Assembly (NCBI GenBank): GCA_013138705.1
Contig: WTCF01000217.1
Location: 1-10,519 of the forward strand
DNA: 10,519 bases
Direction of reading: 5' to 3'
Source of the DNA: Deltaproteobacteria bacterium
GTDB taxonomy: Bacteria > Desulfobacterota > Dissulfuribacteria > Dissulfuribacterales > UBA3076
In this document: piece after piece, positions 6,226-10,519 of the stretch
How positions within the stretch are numbered: position 1 is the first letter of the stretch
How the letters are laid out: every line of letters begins with the position of its first letter
The notes under the pieces: model-generated
The model's input: the letters and a program-made list of their open reading frames with translations, nothing else
Databases searched by the model: none
What the model was told of the DNA's origin: nothing
Translations under genes and position numbers: made by a program

Positions 6226-6333
6226 CTACAATGTTTCTATTTTTTTGATCAGTTGAATTGAGAAGAAATGAAATGGCTTTGTGGGGCGGAATAGAACTGA
6301 GTCAAAAGCAATCAAGAACAACAAAGCCATCAT
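6226..6333 (-). CDS. Candidate 35-residue hydrophobic leader ORF with a strong ribosome site
   Basis: On the minus strand GGAGGAGAGGAA precedes ATGATG at 6333, an unusually good Shine-Dalgarno for a non-coding region. The frame runs MMALLFLIAFDSVLFRPTKP, continues with an aromatic and basic stretch, and ends IETL before TAG at 6226-6228. The first 15 residues are hydrophobic, as in a small membrane peptide. The start codon sits in one arm of the inverted repeat at 6265-6336, so the message could fold to hide it. The 58-codon ORF begins 13 bases after the stop. No family is recognised; the call rests on the ribosome site alone. Confidence 0.22.
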   Translation of the reverse strand: MMALLFLIAFDSVLFRPTKPFHFFSIQLIKKIETL

Positions 6334-6336
6334 TTC
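6265..6336. repeat. 16-bp inverted repeat with 38-base loop
   Basis: GAAATG (6265-6270), a 2-base bulge and ATGGCTTTGT (6273-6282) pair perfectly with ACAAAGCCAT (6321-6330) and CATTTC (6331-6336). Sixteen pairs with one bulge are unlikely by chance in 72 bases. On the minus strand the first arm covers the start of the 35-residue candidate ORF. Confidence 0.6.
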
Positions 6337-6348
6337 CTCTCCTCCTGT

Positions 6349-6388
6349 CATAATTTGATCTCCCAGTAAGTAGTCCAACCAAATTATG
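6349..6388. repeat. 9-bp perfect inverted repeat with 22-base loop
   Basis: CATAATTTG (6349-6357) and CAAATTATG (6380-6388) are exact complements. It lies 12 bases from the preceding inverted repeat, so both could fold in one transcript. No T-run follows on either strand, so it is not an intrinsic terminator. Confidence 0.5.
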
Positions 6389-6575
6389 TCCGAGCTTTAA
6401 TAAGCAACACTTGTACCAAGGGCCTGGAGAAGCATTCTCTGTATGTCTTAAGGGAATAGAAAGTAACCATCCACCACGCTTTATAATAAGCGGTATGTAA
6501 TCTCTTGAACTGATCAAGCGCCAAACATAAACTCATATACTGTTAAATATTTTTATTTACAAAACAGAGAGTTGC

Positions 6576-6635
6576 GTTATTGAAGCCGTCTCTGACCCCG
6601 CTTTATGGGATAAGATAATAACTGCTTCTAATAAC
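6576..6635. repeat. 11-bp inverted repeat with one bulge and 37-base loop
   Basis: GTTATTGAAGC (6576-6586) pairs with GCTTCTAATAAC (6624-6635) apart from one extra base in the second arm. The loop length is nearly that of the repeat at 6265-6336. Function unknown. Confidence 0.45.
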
Positions 6636-6732
6636 AGATAAACAGGTGAGTAGGCGGATACGGAATATGACAAAAATACGGATGAGATGAACCTTATATT
6701 CCCAAGGTCAGACTGCAGGATACAAAATTATA

Positions 6733-6787
6733 GTCAATATTTTGACACAAATAGGCGCTTGACAAGAAAGATGACAATTTTTTGTCA
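6733..6787. promoter_or_regulatory. Cluster of TGACAA/TTGTCA half-sites
   Basis: GTCAA-TATT-TTGAC (6733-6746), a single TTGACAA (6759-6765) and TGACAA-TTTT-TTGTCA (6772-6787) repeat the same core in inverted order. A consensus TATAAT reads on the minus strand at 6732-6727 directly beside it, without a good -35. It looks like an operator array near a promoter firing toward the sigma factor, but transcription from here is inference. It also follows the nitrilase/HldE gene, whose end shows no intrinsic terminator. Confidence 0.35.
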
Positions 6788-6827
6788 CCAGGTTTTTAGT
6801 AATCTTGGATCTCTTAACCCTGAACGG

Positions 6828-8105
6828 TTACGGTAATTCTAATATGCGGCTTGTGGATATGTCGTGGACAAAGGGAATCCTTGCTACATGGCCCCCTGCG
6901 TTCTTTACTGTTTCGGCCCCTACTATGTCTTTCTCTTCCCAATCCGCCCCCTTAACTAAAACATTTGGAACAATGGTCTGGATAAGGTTTAAAGGAGTAG
7001 GATCGTGAAAAATCACCACATAGTCTACAGCGGCAAGTCCAGCCAGCACGTATGCCCTCATTGCTTCGGTGTTTATAGGGCGCTCCGGCCCCTTGATCTC
7101 TCTGACTGATTTGTCGCTGTTTAATCCTACCACCAGATAGTCGCCCAAGTGCCGGGCTGACTCCAGGTATGAAACATGACCTGCATGCAGGAGATCAAAA
7201 CATCCATTGGTAAAAACCATCTTTTGGCCGGCCTTGCGTCTTCGATTGACCGCGATATTCAGAGAAGGCAGGTCCAGTATCTTTGGATTAGCCTTTGGCC
7301 ACCAGGACCTTGGTGCATGTGCAGTAAAGAAGTCCTGCCGTGCGGAGCGTATTTCATCCATATCCAGCTCAGCCAAGACGATTGTCTCTCCGTCACAGGC
7401 CTTGGCAAGGATTTCCCCACGGGGTCCTATGATCTTGGAACCTCCACCAAATTCTGTGCCTCCAATCATGCCCCAGGCGTTTGCACCTGCCACAAAACAT
7501 TGGTTTTCAATAGCCCTTGACTCCATCAGGAGCTCCAAGTGGTGTCTTCGGCTAAGTGGCCACAGGGCCGACAAGAGCACTAAGTCCACCCCTTGATATA
7601 CAAGATGACGGACAAGTTCCGGGAAGCGCAGGTCAAAACAGGTTATCAGGCCAAGCCCCGGTTCGGTTTTTCTGAGAGGTATCCACAGGGCAACAGGGTC
7701 AGTCCCCGGGTTAAAGACATGGTCCTCTTTCATAGGGCTAAAGAGATGGATCTTTCTATATGTATGAAACGTATTATCAGGTCCGATCACATATGTAGTA
7801 TTAAAGAGCTTCTCCCCTGATTCCTCTATGGCTAATTCAGGAAGTGTACCGACTATGTGTATCCCATTCGTTTCTGCTAAAATTTTAAGTTTGAACAGGA
7901 TCTCGGGGATTTCATGGGCCAGGTATTTGTCAGCTTCACTGAGAGGACCCGTTGCCCACAGTTCAGGAAGTAGAAGTAATTCCGCTCCAGCCCCTGCAGT
8001 TTCACTGGTTGCGGATTCAATTTTTTCCCAGTTGGAATGGATATCTTTTTCTATGGGAGTAAACTGGAAAATCCCCATTTTGAAAGTTGACACTGACTGT
8101 TTCAT
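6828..8105 (-). CDS. Fusion: nitrilase-superfamily amidohydrolase + heptose-1-phosphate adenylyltransferase (HldE C-terminal/RfaE2) domain
   Basis: A 425-residue two-domain protein. Residues 1 to about 268 are a carbon-nitrogen hydrolase with the complete catalytic triad: Glu48 in LLLLPELW, Lys118 in YRKIHLF and Cys156 in ITCFDLRFPEL; the domain ends near the usual C-terminal residues of omega-amidase-like enzymes. Residues about 274-425 are a full RfaE2 domain: VFTNGCFDLLHAGH (297-310, nucleotide-binding HxGH), GLNSDKSVREIKGPERPI, LVKGADW and ISTSR (416-420). RfaE2 adenylates D-glycero-beta-D-manno-heptose 1-phosphate for LPS inner core. The two are normally separate; HldE is usually fused to its kinase instead. 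There is no signal peptide, so it is cytosolic. No clear Shine-Dalgarno precedes ATG 8105. It follows the epimerase by 68 bases, probably in one operon. Substrate of the nitrilase half is unknown. Confidence 0.9.
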   Translation of the reverse strand: MKQSVSTFKMGIFQFTPIEKDIHSNWEKIESATSETAGAGAELLLLPELWATGPLSEADKYLAHEIPEILFKLKILAETNGIHIVGTLPELAIEESGEKLFNTTYVIGPDNTFHTYRKIHLFSPMKEDHVFNPGTDPVALWIPLRKTEPGLGLITCFDLRFPELVRHLVYQGVDLVLLSALWPLSRRHHLELLMESRAIENQCFVAGANAWGMIGGTEFGGGSKIIGPRGEILAKACDGETIVLAELDMDEIRSARQDFFTAHAPRSWWPKANPKILDLPSLNIAVNRRRKAGQKMVFTNGCFDLLHAGHVSYLESARHLGDYLVVGLNSDKSVREIKGPERPINTEAMRAYVLAGLAAVDYVVIFHDPTPLNLIQTIVPNVLVKGADWEEKDIVGAETVKNAGGHVARIPFVHDISTSRILELP

Positions 8106-8173
8106 ACTTGAAAAAAATACCCAATCACTGAATTTTTAACCACAGACCCACACAAACAACCCATTCTTTTATT

Positions 8174-9124
8174 TTACTGACCTACTCTCCAGTCCAATGT
8201 CCTTTCAATCCCTTCAGGAAGAACTGTTTTGGGCTTCCAGCCCAACACCTCCTCAGCCAGATCTACCTTTAGGCAGCTCTTTTTGAGATCTCCCGGCCTT
8301 GCAGAGGTCCTGTTTGGTGTCCTGAGAGAGTTGTCCAGAGGACGTTTTTTGGAAATCACATCAAATATGGTCTCAAAGAGGGCCTGGGTCCTGGTTTCCT
8401 TCCCTGTACCAATGTTTACGGCCTTTTTGTTTCCCGCCTCAAGGGCAAGAAGATTTGCCTCTACAACATCTCCCACATAGCAGTAGTCCCTGATCATGCC
8501 CTCGGGTTCAGAGGGAAAATGGTAGAGCGTGCCCGGCTTATTTTCAAGGAATCTGTCCATGAAAATGGCCACTACTCCTGCCTCACCTTGAGGTATCTGG
8601 CGCGAGCCATAGATGTTGGAATATCGTAGAACAGTATAGTTCAATCCGTACTGGTGCTCATAAAAGCAAAGGTAGTTTTCTGAAACTGCCTTTGCTATTG
8701 CATAAGGAGACAGGGGTTGCGGAGGATAGCCCTCAGAGGTGGGGTACTCTTCAGCCTCTCCATAGATGGCCCCGCCAGAGGATATGAATATGACCTTGCG
8801 TATACCGACCCTCCTGGCACCTTCCAGCAGGTTGATAAAACCCTTGATATTTACTGAGGCGTCAAACCCGGGGTCTTCCACAGAAGCAGGGACAGAGATT
8901 TGGGCTGCGTGGTGATTTATCACTTCCGGCTTTTCGTATTCCAGTAGCTTGTGTATCTCCGGGGCCCTGATGTCCATTAAATAGAATTTTGCCTCAGGAT
9001 GCAGGTTCTTCCGTTTTCCTGTGTACAGGTTGTCTACCACTACAACTTCATGACCTGCCTCTATGTAAGCATCAGTCACATTTGAACCTATAAAACCCGC
9101 CCCGCCGGTTACAAGGATTTTCAT
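8174..9124 (-). CDS. NAD-dependent sugar-nucleotide epimerase (UDP-glucose 4-epimerase-like)
   Basis: An extended short-chain dehydrogenase of 316 residues from ATG 9124 (GTG at 9130 would add two). It opens KILVTGGAGFIGS, the NAD-binding glycine-rich loop, then VVVDNLYTGKRKNL, the D54 adenine-site region LMDIR, and NHHAAQISVPASVEDP, all typical of GalE-like enzymes. SSGGAIYGE with Ser118, and Tyr143-x3-Lys147 in SPYAIAKAVSE (numbered from the GTG), form the catalytic triad. VLRYSNIYGSRQ and RDYCYVGDVVEANLLALEA are substrate- and NAD-side motifs, and NIGTGKETRTQALF follows. These enzymes interconvert UDP-glucose/galactose or related sugars for surface polysaccharide; the exact substrate cannot be read. 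AAGGAG lies 4 bases before the GTG and 10 before the ATG, so the start is ambiguous. It heads the unit with the nitrilase/HldE fusion. Confidence 0.9.
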   Translation of the reverse strand: MKILVTGGAGFIGSNVTDAYIEAGHEVVVVDNLYTGKRKNLHPEAKFYLMDIRAPEIHKLLEYEKPEVINHHAAQISVPASVEDPGFDASVNIKGFINLLEGARRVGIRKVIFISSGGAIYGEAEEYPTSEGYPPQPLSPYAIAKAVSENYLCFYEHQYGLNYTVLRYSNIYGSRQIPQGEAGVVAIFMDRFLENKPGTLYHFPSEPEGMIRDYCYVGDVVEANLLALEAGNKKAVNIGTGKETRTQALFETIFDVISKKRPLDNSLRTPNRTSARPGDLKKSCLKVDLAEEVLGWKPKTVLPEGIERTLDWRVGQ

Positions 9125-9153
9125 ATCCACAGATCTCCTTAATTTATAGTATT

Positions 9154-9169
9154 ACCATGCTATCATGGT
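9154..9169. promoter_or_regulatory. Palindrome ACCATG-N4-CATGGT upstream of the epimerase
   Basis: A perfect 6-base inverted repeat with a 4-base spacer, 30 bases upstream of the epimerase start. On the minus strand it is followed at once by AATACTATAAATT, an AT-rich stretch that could be the -10 region, then AAGGAG. It would suit an operator overlapping the promoter. Confidence 0.35.
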
Positions 9170-9252
9170 TATAAACGCTCGTGCAAGAAGGGTGCGAACT
9201 AATTCATTGTCCAAAAACAAGCTCGAATTTGCTGGACGTAGTACAATTCTGT

Positions 9253-9280
9253 CAATAATATCAAAAAACCGATAATATTG
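9253..9280. promoter_or_regulatory. Inverted repeat upstream of the RACo-like gene
   Basis: CAATAATATC (9253-9262) and GATAATATTG (9271-9280) are complementary at 9 of 10 positions around AAAAAACC. It ends 22 bases before the RACo-like ATG, between any promoter and the ribosome site, so it may be an operator or a leader hairpin. A weak plus-strand promoter is not clearly placed. Confidence 0.35.
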
Positions 9281-9302
9281 TGAGGGAATAGGATGTTTAA
9301 TT

Positions 9303-10519
9303 ATGCCTAATATAACCTTTTTGCCGGCCAACGTGACTGTAATCGCAGATCAGGATGAAAATCTGCTAAGGGGAGCTATGAGGGCCGGAGTACACATTAA
9401 CTCCTCATGCGGTGGAGCAGGGGTATGTAACAAGTGCCGCATTCTCCTGGAACGAGGTCAGGTCCAAGGAGAGGCTTTGCCGGAAGGGGGATGGAAGGCC
9501 TGTGCCACCTTTCCGGTCTCAGACGTGGTGGTCCGTGTACCGGTTGAGTCTGAGATGGACCGAAAAGTTCTCAGACGGCCGATGGCCAGAAAGGCTGCAT
9601 CGTGGATCAAAGCTCAAGGTGAAATCACGAGATGGAAGCTGCATCCTGCAGTGCGAAAACACGTTATCAGCTTGCCTCAGCCAAGCCTTCAGGACAGTGC
9701 GAGTGATCTTGACAGGCTAAAACGTGAAGTTATTCAGGGCAGGCTTCAGGCAATTTCACTGGAGGTAGATAACCAGGTCCTCTTTAATCTACCGGAATCT
9801 GTCCGGAGCAATGACTGGAGAGTCACAGTCAGTTTGATGGAGGGCGCAAAAAAAGATGTCCGTCGTCTAATTCGTGTGGAGCCCGGTGATACCACAGACC
9901 AGCATCTGGCTGTGGCCGTGGATATAGGGACTACTACCGTGTCAGCTCAGTTAGTGGATCTTAGAAACGGAGAGGTCCTGGGAGAGGCATCCAATTACAA
10001 TCCGCAGATCAGTTATGGGGAAGATATCATTTCCCGTATAGAGTTTGCAAGAAAGGAAGAAGGCCTTAAGACGCTGCAAAAAAAGATAATTGAATGTCTT
10101 AATGGGCTCATAGAAGAACTTTTTTCAGATACGGGTTGGGAGAAGGAGGCCTTGAGTTTCATTACCATAGCTGCAAATACCGTAATGATTCACCTCCTTC
10201 TCGGACTTGATACACGTTTCCTGAGGACCCAACCCTATACTCCCGTTGCCACCCAATTTCCTCCGGTAAGGGCCATAGAGTCAGGTATAAATGTTCCGGA
10301 GCATGTGCGCATGTTTTTAGGTCCTTGTGTTGCCAGTTACGTTGGTGCAGATATCGTGGCCGGAGTGGTAGGCGTTGGACTTAATCACCATCCGGAGCTT
10401 ACGCTCTTTATAGATATAGGAACAAACGGAGAGATCGTCCTTGGAAATCAGGACTGGATGGCCTGTGCAGCCTGCTCAGCAGGTCCTGCCTTTGAGGGGG
10501 GCGGGATAAAGCACGGCAT
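9303..10519 (+). CDS. RACo-like corrinoid protein activator (2Fe-2S ferredoxin + ASKHA, DUF4445), C-terminus beyond window
   Basis: The frame from ATG 9303 is open for 405 codons to the window edge. Residues 1-80 are a plant-type 2Fe-2S ferredoxin domain with C36-x5-C42-x2-C45 (SSCGGAGVCNKC) and the distal C67 in WKACATF. A linker follows to about 200, then an actin-like ATPase domain: AVDIGTTTVSAQLVDL (205-220, phosphate 1), NPQISYGEDIISRI, AANTVMIHLLLG, and FIDIGTNGEIVLG (369-381, phosphate 2) leading to CSAGPAFEGGGIKHG. Homologues spend ATP to reduce an inactivated Co(II) corrinoid back to Co(I), in acetyl-CoA synthase corrinoid proteins or methyltransferases. The family is normally about 600 residues, so a third is missing. 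AGGA 9 bases upstream supports the start. It is divergent from the epimerase, and the partner corrinoid protein is not seen. Confidence 0.9.
   Translation, partial: MPNITFLPANVTVIADQDENLLRGAMRAGVHINSSCGGAGVCNKCRILLERGQVQGEALPEGGWKACATFPVSDVVVRVPVESEMDRKVLRRPMARKAASWIKAQGEITRWKLHPAVRKHVISLPQPSLQDSASDLDRLKREVIQGRLQAISLEVDNQVLFNLPESVRSNDWRVTVSLMEGAKKDVRRLIRVEPGDTTDQHLAVAVDIGTTTVSAQLVDLRNGEVLGEASNYNPQISYGEDIISRIEFARKEEGLKTLQKKIIECLNGLIEELFSDTGWEKEALSFITIAANTVMIHLLLGLDTRFLRTQPYTPVATQFPPVRAIESGINVPEHVRMFLGPCVASYVGADIVAGVVGVGLNHHPELTLFIDIGTNGEIVLGNQDWMACAACSAGPAFEGGGIKHG

Larger units (their letters stand above)
6104..6827. other. 724-base region upstream of the sigma factor, mostly non-coding, rich in inverted repeats
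   Basis: No gene of normal size is supported. The region holds two small minus-strand candidate ORFs (6226-6333 and the upstream part of 6036-6212), three long inverted repeats (6265-6336, 6349-6388, 6576-6635) and a cluster of TGACAA/TTGTCA half-sites (6733-6787). A 71-codon minus-strand frame at 6302-6517 has no recognisable composition or start signal and is not called. It may be a long leader, a regulatory RNA, or the scar of a lost gene. Confidence 0.5.

Noticed and set aside
6302..6517. 71-codon minus-strand frame
   Set aside because: No ribosome site, odd composition (many Arg, Gly, Cys), overlaps two inverted repeats and conflicts with the better-supported 35-codon start; no recognisable domain.
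6576..6635. Integron attC-like site (GTTATTG ... CTAATAAC)
   Set aside because: The ends are in the wrong orientation (GTT inward rather than RYYYAAC ... GTTRRRY), and no integrase or gene cassette is present.

Overview
The window looks like chromosomal DNA from a Gram-negative anaerobe of the Desulfobacterota (the sulfate-reducing, former deltaproteobacterial group). This is inference from gene content and protein style: a RACo-type corrinoid activator, a cobalamin-pathway methyltransferase, a FliA-type sigma factor whose sequence I associate with this group, a heptose-nucleotide enzyme implying LPS, and an intergenic repeat of a kind I recall from these genomes. No database search was possible.

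All confident genes except the last lie on the minus strand. From left to right: a GlgC-family glucose-1-phosphate adenylyltransferase homologue cut by the window edge (1-1191); an FmdB-type zinc-ribbon protein (1249-1644); a DHH phosphoesterase (1687-2751); precorrin-3B C17-methyltransferase (2915-3691); a FliL-like membrane protein with a long acidic N-terminus (3967-4755); a repeat-rich gap (4756-5233); a FliA/WhiG-family sigma factor (5234-6085); a 724-base gap with inverted repeats and two small candidate ORFs (6104-6827); a nitrilase fused to a heptose-1-phosphate adenylyltransferase domain (6828-8105); and a GalE-like epimerase (8174-9124). A divergent region (about 9125-9302) separates these from a plus-strand ferredoxin-ASKHA (RACo-like) gene cut by the right edge. 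A small plus-strand ORF (3790-3933) lies between cobJ and the FliL-like gene.

Likely transcription units are DHH-fmdB-glgC (gaps of 42 and 57 bases) and epimerase-nitrilase/HldE-C (gap of 68 bases); cobJ, the FliL-like gene and the sigma factor each have their own upstream region. The genes do not form one pathway: they touch sugar-nucleotide and envelope metabolism, corrinoid synthesis and reactivation, and flagellar biology. The best candidates for something unusual are the nitrilase-heptose adenylyltransferase fusion, the GlgC homologue that lacks signature residues, the FliL-like protein with its acidic cytoplasmic domain, the small Trp-rich ORF, and the structured gaps around the sigma factor gene. 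I see no RNA gene, CRISPR array, phage gene or complete insertion sequence.
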